This document shows positions 1-7,594 of a DNA stretch of 64,000 nucleotides, in pieces; positions within the stretch are counted from its first letter, which is position 1, and each line of letters starts with the position of its first letter. Position numbers and translations under genes: made by a program. The stretch lies in assembly GCF_000376445.1 (NCBI RefSeq), contig NZ_AQXI01000001.1, positions 2,691,734-2,755,733 on the forward strand, written 5' to 3'. Under the pieces are notes generated by a model, which made no database searches, had not been told where the DNA came from, and saw only the letters and a program-made list of their open reading frames with translations. This stretch comes from Haladaptatus paucihalophilus DX253 (lineage in GTDB: Archaea > Halobacteriota > Halobacteria > Halobacteriales > Haladaptataceae).

Positions 1-1
1 C

Positions 2-646
2 GCGGAACTCGAACCCGCCGAATCGTTCTTCGACCGCTACCCGCACGAACTGTCCGGCGGACAGCGCCAACGCCTCGCCATCGCCCGCGCGCTGGTCATC
101 GACCCGGACTTCATCGTCGCCGACGAACCGGTGTCGATGCTCGACGTGAGCCTTCGGGCTGGCGTGCTCTCGCTCTTGGAGCGCATGACCGACGAGTTCG
201 GTCTCTCCGTGGTGTACATCAGCCACGACCTCTCGCTCCTGCGGCACATGTGCGACCGACTCGCCATCATGTACATGGGAAAAATCGTGGAGCAGGGACC
301 CACCGAGGAGATAATCACGAACCCAAAACACCCCTACACGCGGGCGCTCATCGACGCCGTGCCGGTTCCCGACCCGACGGCGGGCCGGGAGCGCGTCGAG
401 TTGCAGGGCGAAGTCGGCGATGCCGTCAACATCCCGTCCGGATGTCGGTTCAAGAACCGGTGTGAGAAGTACATCGGCGGCGTGTGCGATTCGGTGCAAC
501 CGCCGCTCGAAGCGAAGTCCGACGTCGAGGACGACCGGGAAGTCGCCTGCCACCTCTACGAGAGCGCGGAGGGCTTCGACCCGTACGCCGAGACTGACGA
601 GACGGACCGCGACGAGGCCGTCGCGGCGGAGTCGTCGGCGGACTGA
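2..646 (+). CDS. Peptide/nickel-type ABC transporter ATP-binding protein (C-terminal part)
   Basis: The reading frame is open from base 2, so the start and Walker A lie outside the window; 214 residues remain. The ABC signature LSGGQRQR and the Walker B stretch FIVADEP lie before the first internal Met. A switch histidine follows in VYISHDLSLL. The C-terminus has the Cys-containing oligopeptide-transporter extension (GCRFKNRC, then a Cys and ACHLYES) typical of OppD/OppF/DppF ATPases, followed by an acidic tail. It should energise uptake of oligopeptides or similar solutes at the cytoplasmic face. The exact substrate cannot be read from this fragment. Confidence 0.93.
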   Translation, partial: AELEPAESFFDRYPHELSGGQRQRLAIARALVIDPDFIVADEPVSMLDVSLRAGVLSLLERMTDEFGLSVVYISHDLSLLRHMCDRLAIMYMGKIVEQGPTEEIITNPKHPYTRALIDAVPVPDPTAGRERVELQGEVGDAVNIPSGCRFKNRCEKYIGGVCDSVQPPLEAKSDVEDDREVACHLYESAEGFDPYAETDETDRDEAVAAESSAD

Positions 647-892
647 CCCGTCGTCCGGTTTCGGGTCCGTGGCGACCGGATGATCGATGCGAAACTCCGA
701 CTCCGTTGGGTATTAATACGGTCCTGTTCTAACACCCAACATATTGAAAATAGAACTATTTTATATGGATTCAGATAGATATATTTCATCAATTTCGGAC
801 GTTGATTGGAAGTTCTGGGAAAATCTGTACCGTGCGGGTCGAATGCGTTCTCATCGAATATCTGGAATGATGGACGATACGTTGCAAGTTAT
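647..892. other. AT-rich intergenic region with an inverted repeat
   Basis: No gene is visible. The segment turns AT-rich after about base 710. GTTGGGT (705-711) and its exact complement ACCCAAC (734-740) flank a 22-nt spacer, which could be a hairpin after the transporter gene or an operator. TATA-like sequence (TTTTATATGG) occurs around 760-770, upstream of the HTH-10 gene. Confidence 0.4.
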
Positions 893-1813
893 ATGACGAA
901 GGTTTCTCGTCGGGACCTTCTCGATGTTTTTTCTCGTGCGGACGACCCTCACGCACCACTGACGACGAGCGAGATAGCGTCCGCGCTGGGACGTGTCGAA
1001 GAACAGACACTCGAACGACTACGGACGTTAGCGGACGACGGCCTCCTCCAAACGAGAACCGTCGCGGATACGCACCGAGTCTGGTGGCCGCCGTGCGGCC
1101 GCTCGGACTGTTTTGCGGAGAACGACCGCCCTACGGACGGCCACCCCCGGATTCGAACGGTGTTTCGTTCCACCGACCTCGCCGAACCGTTCCGTGAGTT
1201 GGCGAACGGTTCGCTGTTCATCGAAATCGATTCGGTCGTACACCTCTCGGAGGGCGAACATCTCCAGTACTGGACCGCGACGGGAATATCCGCGGAAGCG
1301 TTGCTCGAAACGGTGATGGAGTTTCCGGCGACACTCGACGCGCGGTTGTTGAGCACCGTCAACGGAACTCACCGGGTAGAGTCCCACAGTTCGTTTCAGT
1401 CGTTGTTATCGATATTCGGTGAATTCGACGGAAAAACGAAATCAGCGACGTACGACGAGCAGGAAATCCGTATCGTAGCGGAGTTTCCTCCTTCGGTCGA
1501 TACGGAACGCGTCCAAGCGGTCGTTCGAGACGTCTACCCGGACCTCGAACTCGTCTCCACCTGTCGCGTCATCACGTCGAGTTTCGATTATCACCTGATA
1601 GAAGAGAAGTTGACGGAGCGACAGTTGACCGCGTTGCAGATGTCCTACTTCAGCGGCTATTTCGAGCAACCGCGCAAGTGCTCGGGCGTGGTGCTGGCAG
1701 AGAGGATGGGTATCTCCAAGCAGGCGTTCCACGAGCATCTCCGCAAAGCGTACGATACGGTGTTCGAGCAACTGTTCACGAACGTCGATGAAACGACAGT
1801 GCCTGACCAGTAA
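893..1813 (+). CDS. HTH-10 family (bacterio-opsin activator-like) transcriptional regulator
   Basis: The protein has 306 residues. The N-terminal 60 residues look like a winged helix (SEIASALGRVEEQTLERLR). The C-terminus is a clear HTH-10 domain: LTERQLTALQ, a GYFEQPR turn, then SKQAFHEHLRKA. The middle resembles the ligand-sensing or dimerising region of Bat-type proteins. I chose the ATG at 893. A TTG at 806 would add 29 residues of poor quality. A DUF7344 gene follows 67 nt downstream on the same strand. It probably acts as a DNA-binding regulator with an unknown signal. No PAS or GAF domain is evident in this copy. Confidence 0.85.
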   Translation: MTKVSRRDLLDVFSRADDPHAPLTTSEIASALGRVEEQTLERLRTLADDGLLQTRTVADTHRVWWPPCGRSDCFAENDRPTDGHPRIRTVFRSTDLAEPFRELANGSLFIEIDSVVHLSEGEHLQYWTATGISAEALLETVMEFPATLDARLLSTVNGTHRVESHSSFQSLLSIFGEFDGKTKSATYDEQEIRIVAEFPPSVDTERVQAVVRDVYPDLELVSTCRVITSSFDYHLIEEKLTERQLTALQMSYFSGYFEQPRKCSGVVLAERMGISKQAFHEHLRKAYDTVFEQLFTNVDETTVPDQ

Positions 1814-1880
1814 AGCTCTATTTTCATTGGCTTCGGACGCGATTATATTCCTGACTCGTTTGAGTCAGTGACCTGTAGAC

Positions 1881-2216
1881 ATGATAGACGAACCCATCTG
1901 CTCGAAGCTTTCGGTAGATTCGGTGTGTGGTGTGTTATCGAATGGGTGCCGCCGAAGCGTTTTATACCACCTCGACGCCTCGTCGTCCGACGTGTTCACG
2001 AGGGACGAACTCGCCGACCACCTCGTCGCGGCGGACACCGAGTACGAGGACCGAGAGCGGGCGCTGGTGCAACTCCACCATACGACGCTTCCGATGCTGG
2101 AGGACGTCGGGGTCATCGAGTACGATTCCCGGAGCAACGTCATCCGCTATCGAAGCGACCCGCTGCTCGATCAGTTCTTGTCGCTCTCGGCCGCGGTAGA
2201 GAAGCCGACGGAGTGA
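1881..2216 (+). CDS. DUF7344-type winged-helix protein
   Basis: This is a 111-residue haloarchaeal winged-helix-like protein. The conserved core includes RRSVLYHL near residue 25, FTRDELADHL, and the hallmark LHHTTLPMLEDVGVIEYD. The family is thought to bind DNA, but no target is known. It shares the LHH..LPMLED motif with the protein at 38030-38434, so they are paralogues. In both places the gene directly follows an HTH-10 regulator on the same strand. The ATG at 1881 gives the usual family length. Confidence 0.8.
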   Translation: MIDEPICSKLSVDSVCGVLSNGCRRSVLYHLDASSSDVFTRDELADHLVAADTEYEDRERALVQLHHTTLPMLEDVGVIEYDSRSNVIRYRSDPLLDQFLSLSAAVEKPTE

Positions 2217-2242
2217 GGTCGATACCGCGCGAACCGTTTTTC

Positions 2243-2485
2243 TCATCCCTGCCGTTTTCGTTGACTTTCTTCCGCCTCGGCTTCGAAGCGCTCGGCGCGA
2301 ATCTGGTCCGAGCGTTTCCGACGCCACTCCCAGAGTCCGGCCACGATGATGAGGAGGCCGCCCGCCGCGCCGCGAACCGGCGACCCCTGTATCGAGAGGA
2401 AAACGAAGACGCCGACCGCGAAGAGGAGCGAGACGCCGAGCGTTATCTTCGCCCACCCACGCCGCGGTCCCCGGACTCGTCGCAT
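2243..2485 (-). CDS. Small two-helix membrane protein
   Basis: The protein has 80 residues. A basic N-terminus (MRRVRGPRRG) precedes two hydrophobic segments at about residues 14-33 and 37-52. A charged tail (RRKRSDQIRAERFEAEAEE) follows. No family is recognised. I used the internal ATG at 2485 because sequence further upstream in this frame has shadow-ORF composition. It lies downstream of the M42 peptidase gene on the same strand, so co-transcription is possible. Confidence 0.6.
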   Translation of the reverse strand: MRRVRGPRRGWAKITLGVSLLFAVGVFVFLSIQGSPVRGAAGGLLIIVAGLWEWRRKRSDQIRAERFEAEAEESQRKRQG

Positions 2486-2556
2486 ACCGGCCCGTCGGAG
2501 GGGAGCGTTGTGAACGTTACGGGACGACGGCAACCGGCGGTGGTACCGCGGACGAC

Positions 2557-3624
2557 TCACCGCGGCCGTCGGATGTCGTCCCGACTCGGGAACTCCCGTT
2601 CCAGCGCGGCCAACAACACCTCGGCCGTCGCGTCGGCGTCCCGCATCGAGAGCGTCTCGACCGGCGAGTGCGAGTAGCGACAGGGAACCGCGATGGCACC
2701 CGCGTGGCGGCCGCCGCGGACCTGTTGGAGTTCGGTCGCGTCGGTCGAACCGGTCAGCATCACGTCGTGTTGGAGGTCCACGTCGGTCGCGTTCGCCGCG
2801 TCCCGGAGCCACGTTCTCGTCTGGCGGTCAACGATGACCCCGCCGAAGAAGTACTCGGAGGTTCCGTCCCCGAACTCGACCACCGGACCCCCGTCCAGCG
2901 TCGCGTTCACGCCTTCTTTCCGCCCGGCGGGGTAGTCGTCCACCGGGAAGATTTCGAGCGCGATGCCGACGTCGGGGTCGAGGCTGTAGCCCGCCGTCCG
3001 CGCACCGCGAAGGCCGACTTCCTCCTGTACCGTTGCGACGTAGTGAACCGTCGCGTCCACGTCCTCTTCGCGGGCGATTGCGAGCAGGATGGCCAGCGCG
3101 ATGCGGTCGTCCAACGCTCGTCCGGTGATTCTGTCGTTTCCGAGTCGGGAGACGCCGTAGTCCCACACCGCGTAATCGCCCGGTTCGACGTTCATATCCG
3201 CGACCTCCTCGGGCGAGGTGGCTCCGACGTCGATGCGGAGCGATTCCGGGAGGGACTCCTTCTCGTCGTCGCTCATGTAGTGGCGACAGCGCGGGCCGAC
3301 GACGCCGAGAACGCCGTCCGGGCCGACGCGGACGCGTTGCCCTGACAGGTTCCCCTTGTAGTGTCCGCCGAGCATGTGGAAGGTGAGAAAGCCGTCGTCG
3401 TCCACGTCCTCGACGAGGAACCCGAGTTCGTCGGTGTGGGCCGCGAGCATGATTTCGAAGTCGCTGCCCTCGCTCGTGGCGACGACGTTCCCCATCGCGT
3501 CGAACGACACGCTGTCGACGTGTGGTTCGATGAGTTCGGCGAACCGATCCGCGACGGCGTATTCGTTTCCGGGTGCGCCCGGCGCTTCCACCAGCATTTC
3601 GAGGTCGTCGAACGAAACGTGCAT
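2557..3624 (-). CDS. M42 family metallopeptidase (aminopeptidase/endoglucanase-like)
   Basis: The 355 residues match the length and motif order of M42 co-catalytic metallopeptidases (FrvX/TET aminopeptidases). Probable metal and catalytic residues are His63 (AAHTDELGF), Asp172 (RALDDR), Glu201/202 (QEEVGLRG), Glu224 (ALEIF) and His319 (RYSHSPVE). These enzymes usually form large cytoplasmic complexes that trim peptides from the N-terminus. Glu224 stands where many family members have Asp. An upstream ATG at 3741 would add 39 unconserved residues. The ATG at 3624 begins directly at the conserved domain. Confidence 0.9.
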   Translation of the reverse strand: MHVSFDDLEMLVEAPGAPGNEYAVADRFAELIEPHVDSVSFDAMGNVVATSEGSDFEIMLAAHTDELGFLVEDVDDDGFLTFHMLGGHYKGNLSGQRVRVGPDGVLGVVGPRCRHYMSDDEKESLPESLRIDVGATSPEEVADMNVEPGDYAVWDYGVSRLGNDRITGRALDDRIALAILLAIAREEDVDATVHYVATVQEEVGLRGARTAGYSLDPDVGIALEIFPVDDYPAGRKEGVNATLDGGPVVEFGDGTSEYFFGGVIVDRQTRTWLRDAANATDVDLQHDVMLTGSTDATELQQVRGGRHAGAIAVPCRYSHSPVETLSMRDADATAEVLLAALEREFPSRDDIRRPR

Positions 3625-3850
3625 GCGGGAACCGGGTGTGAACGGACGATAATAGTTCGGGTCCCTGCAAACCGGCAGAAGGCGTTCCCCGTCGTTAATA
3701 AAACTGAATATTCTCGGGGACTCGTTGACATCTCCGTCCATCTATCATCTGTCTCCCAATATAATGGGATAATTATTCGTTTTCTCGGATTCCTTTCGAA
3801 AACGAACAAAACAACAATAAACTCCCGATACAACCCTCGACTGGGAAGCA

Positions 3851-5008
3851 ATGACTGCAACACGACGAACGTTTCTGACGGCGGCTGGCTGTGCGGGACT
3901 GCTTGGGCTCGGCGTAACGGCGACGACAGGTGAAAGCGAAACGACCGTTTCGCGCGATTCGTACACGATTCGGAGCGGCACCGACCAAGAAACGACGGTG
4001 TTCGTCACGTCCGCGAGCGAGTCCGGCCCGACGGTGATGGTCGTCGGCGGCGTACACGGAAACGAAAACGGAGGCTACACGGCGGCCGAGAAGGTCGCCC
4101 AGTGGGACATCGCCCGCGGAACACTGGTGACGATTCCGAAGGCGAACGCCGCGGCCGTCGAGGAGGATTCCCGCATCGCGGACGGCGGCGTGGACCTGAA
4201 TCGCCAGTTCCCGACCGGTGAGGAACCGGAGACGGAACTCGCCCGCGCCATCTGGGGCGTCGTCGAGCGATTCCAACCGGATACCGTCATCGACCTCCAC
4301 GAATCCGTCGGCATCTACGACGGCGATATGGTCGGTGGCGTCGGTCAGGCCATCTTCTCGTCGTGGGACGACCGGGCGTTCAGCGACGCCAGAGCGGCCG
4401 CAGACTATCTCAACGACAACTACGTCTCGCGCGACGGCTACGACTTCACGGTCGACCCGTTCTCCTCGTCCTCCAACGAACCGACCGGTCTGCTCACGCA
4501 CAAGGCCGCGCGCGACACCGACGCCGTTGCGTTCCTCGTCGAAGCGACCTCGGATGACACGGCCCTCGATACGCGAGTGCAGTGGCTCACCAAGATAACC
4601 CAACAACTCGTCGAGGAGGACGTGCTCACTTCGTCGGATGGCGGAAGCGGCGGAGACGGCGGCGACGATGGCGGTGACGACGGAAGCGACGGAAACGATG
4701 GCGGTGACGACGGCGACAACGAACAGAACGAGGCCCCGGTCGCGCGGATTCGGACGACGCCGAGCGACACGACCGGCGGGGCGCTCGAACGCGGCGATAC
4801 CGTGACGCTCGACGCCTCCCCGTCGTCGGACGGCGACGGCGAAATCGTCGAATACATGTGGGACACCGACGGCGACGGGTCGTTCGAGGAAAGCGGCGAG
4901 ACGGCCGAGATGACCCTCTCTACCTGTGGTCGTTACCGTGTCTCCCTCCAAGTCACCGACGACAAGGGGGCGACGGCCACGGACGAGGCTATCCTCTCCG
5001 TCAAATAA
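3851..5008 (+). CDS. Secreted succinylglutamate desuccinylase/aspartoacylase-like zinc enzyme with PKD domain
   Basis: The protein has 385 residues. It begins with a Tat-type signal (TRRTFLTAAG). An AstE/aspartoacylase-like carboxypeptidase fold follows. Zinc-site candidates are His69 and Glu72 (HGNE) and His150 (DLHES), with the family's DLNRQF motif at 115-120. A Gly/Asp linker at about residues 258-288 leads to a PKD-like domain (about 295-385). The architecture suggests an extracellular hydrolase acting on an amide or peptide substrate. AstE enzymes are usually cytoplasmic, so the substrate here is unknown. The G/D-rich linker is in frame and typical of haloarchaeal secreted proteins. Confidence 0.85.
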   Translation: MTATRRTFLTAAGCAGLLGLGVTATTGESETTVSRDSYTIRSGTDQETTVFVTSASESGPTVMVVGGVHGNENGGYTAAEKVAQWDIARGTLVTIPKANAAAVEEDSRIADGGVDLNRQFPTGEEPETELARAIWGVVERFQPDTVIDLHESVGIYDGDMVGGVGQAIFSSWDDRAFSDARAAADYLNDNYVSRDGYDFTVDPFSSSSNEPTGLLTHKAARDTDAVAFLVEATSDDTALDTRVQWLTKITQQLVEEDVLTSSDGGSGGDGGDDGGDDGSDGNDGGDDGDNEQNEAPVARIRTTPSDTTGGALERGDTVTLDASPSSDGDGEIVEYMWDTDGDGSFEESGETAEMTLSTCGRYRVSLQVTDDKGATATDEAILSVK

Positions 5009-5146
5009 CGACCGTACCGACCGATTCGCTCGTATTTTTCGAACGGGTTACGACCGACGTACATCGACCATTCCTCTCGCCGCGAGAGGACGCGCTCTGC
5101 GGTCGGAAATACGTGAGGAGAGGAAACGAACCCCCGAGAAACCGAG

Positions 5147-5389
5147 TTAGTCGTTGCTCGTGTCGAGACCGAGTTCCACCAATGTTTCTTCCGAGACGCC
5201 GCTATCGAGAAGTCGTCGTCGCAAATCCCGTCGATCCGCATCTGAGAGGTCGATAGATGTCCCGGTGTCGATGCCGTCGTCCCCGCGACTGTCGCCCTGC
5301 CTCGTGATTTCGTAGGCGTCGCGGATGAGTTCGGCTTCTAGTTTCGGGACTGATTGGGGAATCTCTGGTGATTTTTTGATTCCAGACAT
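5147..5389 (-). CDS. Small acidic hypothetical protein
   Basis: This is an 80-residue soluble protein with no recognised family. It begins MSGIKKSPEIPQS, has a central helix (LEAELIRDAYEITRQ), then an Asp-rich stretch and a predicted C-terminal helix (DRRDLRRRLLDSG). The composition is typical of a real haloarchaeal protein. It is a single gene convergent with the PKD-domain enzyme. An AT-rich segment upstream (about 5417-5450) could hold its promoter. Function unknown. Confidence 0.6.
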   Translation of the reverse strand: MSGIKKSPEIPQSVPKLEAELIRDAYEITRQGDSRGDDGIDTGTSIDLSDADRRDLRRRLLDSGVSEETLVELGLDTSND

Positions 5390-5580
5390 CGTTTCCCGCC
5401 ACTCACAGGAGGGTGTTAAAGTTATTTTAGACTAACAGATTTGTCTTTTCCCTGTTGTACTGTTCTCTTTCGTGATATGCACCGCAGGATAAGCGTAGGA
5501 TCGCTCCCCGTGTCTAATTAGACCACACCCGGAAAACAACGAAGCGGCATCGAGACGGAAAATACGCGACGGTGCCGTCA

Positions 5581-6489
5581 TCACTCGACGAGGAGCGGGA
5601 TTTCGGTCGCGTCCGCTCGAACGTCGTCCATGTCCGGCACCGTCGTTCCGGGAACGGTCACGACGCGCGACGCGACGGTGACGCCGACCCGGAGCGCGAT
5701 TCGGTCCGACTGCCCGCGAGCGAGCGTCGAGAGGACGCCCGCGAGCAGTCCGTCGCCAGCGCCGACCGTATCCACCACGTCAACGTCCAGCGGTTCCGCG
5801 TGGAACACGCCGTCGTCCGAGGTGAGCAGCGCGCCGTCGTCCCCGAGCGAGGTGATAACGCGGTCGAATCCCCTCTCGCGGAGCGCCTGCGACGCCTCGG
5901 CGCACTCCTCGATGCTGTGGACCGGCATCCCGGTCGCGCTCGCCAGTTCGCTCCGGTTGGGTTTACAGAGCGCGTAGTCGCCCGCGATGCCGGTCAGGAG
6001 GTCGCCCTGCACGTCCACGACGGTTTCCCACGACCCCGCGCCCGCGATGCGGTCGATGGTCGCCGGGCCGAGGTTCGGCGGGAGGCTTCCGGCGATGACG
6101 ACGATTTCGGGGTCGTACTCGCGGACCGTCCCGATGAGTTCGCGGACGGTTTCGTCCTTGACGCCCTGTCCCGACTGGTTGAGTTTGTACTCGCCGTCCT
6201 CGCCGAGAATCGTGGTGTTGAGTCGGGTGCAGACGTCCATCTCGACGAAATCGTTGGCGACCTTGCCGCGGGTGAGTTGTTCCTCGATGTACCGGCCGAG
6301 GAACCCGCCGACGAAGCCCGTTGCGAGCGTCTCGACCTCCAGTCTGGCGAGGTACTTCGAGACGTTGATTCCCTTTCCGCCGGGGTCGTACTGCGCCATG
6401 CTCGACCGGAGGACGCCGTTCGGTTCGATGTCCGATTCGACGGTGACGGTGTAATCGACGGCCGGGTTGAGCGTGACGGTCAGAATCAC
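5581..6489 (-). CDS. pfkB: 1-phosphofructokinase (PfkB family)
   Basis: The 302-residue sugar kinase begins at a GTG (MILTVTLNPAVDYTV) that overlaps the glpR stop by four bases (GTGA). The sugar-binding motif GGKGINVSKYL lies at 37-47, and the anion-hole/catalytic motif GAGDG at 243-247. The N-terminal TLNPAVD is characteristic of 1-phosphofructokinases and tagatose-6-phosphate kinases. It should phosphorylate fructose-1-phosphate to fructose-1,6-bisphosphate. In Haloferax volcanii, pfkB is co-transcribed with glpR and repressed by GlpR, and the same pairing is seen here. No fructose PTS genes are present in the window. Confidence 0.92.
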   Translation of the reverse strand: MILTVTLNPAVDYTVTVESDIEPNGVLRSSMAQYDPGGKGINVSKYLARLEVETLATGFVGGFLGRYIEEQLTRGKVANDFVEMDVCTRLNTTILGEDGEYKLNQSGQGVKDETVRELIGTVREYDPEIVVIAGSLPPNLGPATIDRIAGAGSWETVVDVQGDLLTGIAGDYALCKPNRSELASATGMPVHSIEECAEASQALRERGFDRVITSLGDDGALLTSDDGVFHAEPLDVDVVDTVGAGDGLLAGVLSTLARGQSDRIALRVGVTVASRVVTVPGTTVPDMDDVRADATEIPLLVE

Positions 6490-7253
6490 GCGTCCACCCC
6501 TTCGACGATTTCGACGCCCGTCGTCTCGAACGGTTCGCGGTACTCCGGCGGGACGGCCGCGTCGGTGACGATGGCGTCCACGTCTTCGAACGACGCGAAG
6601 CGGAAGAAACTCCGCCGACCGAACTTGCTCCCGTCGGCGACGAGGACGACGCGACTCGCCTTCTCGCACATCCGCGATTTGATGCGCGCTTCGTCCTCGT
6701 TCGGCGTCGTCAGTCCGGCGTCGGGGTGTATCCCGTTCGTCCCGAGGAACAGCACGTCGAAGTTGGTTCGGTCGAGAAAGCTCTCGCCGGTCGGGCCGAC
6801 GAGCGACCACGTGGAGCGCCGGAGCGTTCCGCCGGTGACCTTCACCTCGATACCCGCCTCGGCGAGTTGCACCGACACGAGCGGCGAGTTCGTCGCGGCG
6901 GTAATCGAGACGTCGCTCGGGACGTGCTTTGCGACCTCGATGGTCGTCGTCCCCGAATCGAAGAAGACGACCTGCCCGTCTTGGAGAGTTTCGGCGGCAC
7001 GTCGTCCGATGGTGCGTTTCGCCTCCCGCTTTTGGACCTGTTTCTGTCCGTACGTTCGCTCCTCGCCGACCGTCTCGACCGGCAGGGCACCGCCGTGCGA
7101 CCGCTCGATGCGACCCTCGTCCTCCAAGTCCCGGAGGTCGCGGCGGATGGTCGCCTCCGAGACGTCGAGGCGACCGGCGAGGTCGCCGACGGTACTGCCG
7201 TTCTCTTCGGAGACTATCTCGACGATTCTGCGTTTTCGTTCGTCAGGCAACAT
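6486..7253 (-). CDS. glpR: DeoR family sugar-metabolism repressor GlpR
   Basis: This 255-residue DeoR-type regulator has an N-terminal winged HTH (residues about 3-55; VGDLAGRLDVSEATIRRDL). A sugar-phosphate isomerase-like sensor domain follows, with the typical FFDSGTTT, LGTNG and SRMCEKA motifs. Haloferax GlpR represses pfkB and other fructose/glucose genes in glycerol-grown cells. This protein is the clear equivalent and leads a two-gene operon. It also lies next to the sugar ABC operon at 7415-11946, which may belong to its regulon. A palindrome upstream of its start may be an autoregulatory site. Confidence 0.93.
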   Translation of the reverse strand: MLPDERKRRIVEIVSEENGSTVGDLAGRLDVSEATIRRDLRDLEDEGRIERSHGGALPVETVGEERTYGQKQVQKREAKRTIGRRAAETLQDGQVVFFDSGTTTIEVAKHVPSDVSITAATNSPLVSVQLAEAGIEVKVTGGTLRRSTWSLVGPTGESFLDRTNFDVLFLGTNGIHPDAGLTTPNEDEARIKSRMCEKASRVVLVADGSKFGRRSFFRFASFEDVDAIVTDAAVPPEYREPFETTGVEIVEGVDA

Positions 7254-7269
7254 ATGTTCGTATCGAATC

Positions 7270-7285
7270 GACTCGGTATCGAGTC
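7270..7285. promoter_or_regulatory. Palindrome upstream of glpR; candidate GlpR operator
   Basis: GACTCG-gtat-CGAGTC is a perfect 6-bp inverted repeat lying 17 nt before the glpR ATG. A TATA-like TTATAG on the minus strand (about 7325-7331) would place transcription start near 7300, so the palindrome falls just downstream of the start. That suits autorepression. The assignment to GlpR is inference. Confidence 0.4.
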
Positions 7286-7414
7286 AAGGGCGGCGCGTTC
7301 GTTGGTTTTGTTGGCCATTCGACGCTATAACCTCTCTGGTGACGTCGGATTATATTGCCGCTTTCGTCGCGGCTTTGCCTTCCGTTTGCGAGAGGAGGGC
7401 GAGCGGACGGCATC

Positions 7415-7591
7415 TCACTCCGACAGCAGGACGAGAAACGTCAGCGCGATTCCCGCCCCGACGGTTGCGACGACGGTCCCGCCGTACGCGCCGACGTGGT
7501 AGTCGTAGGCCGCGACGGCCGCCATGAGACAGCAGGCGGCGACCAACAGGTTCTCTCGGTCCGGTACCCACGAGGTGACGCTCACTGCCAT
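7415..7591 (-). CDS. 58-residue membrane protein downstream of sugar ABC ATPase
   Basis: Translating the minus strand gives a 58-residue protein beginning MAVSVTSWVPDREN and ending FLVLLSE. Two hydrophobic helices (LLVAACCLMAAVAAY and GTVVATVGAGIALTFLVLL) flank a short YDYHVGAYG turn. Its ATG starts three bases after the ATPase stop codon, so it is almost certainly co-transcribed with the ABC operon. No family is recognised. It may be a small accessory of the transporter. Conservation in other haloarchaeal sugar operons would confirm it. Confidence 0.65.
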   Translation of the reverse strand: MAVSVTSWVPDRENLLVAACCLMAAVAAYDYHVGAYGGTVVATVGAGIALTFLVLLSE

Positions 7592-7594
7592 CGG

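Noticed and set aside
5572-7527. Very long plus-strand open frame across pfkB and glpR
   Set aside because: It is an antisense shadow caused by GC-rich codon bias. The minus strand encodes recognisable PfkB and GlpR, and the antisense translation is Arg/Ala/Val low-complexity.
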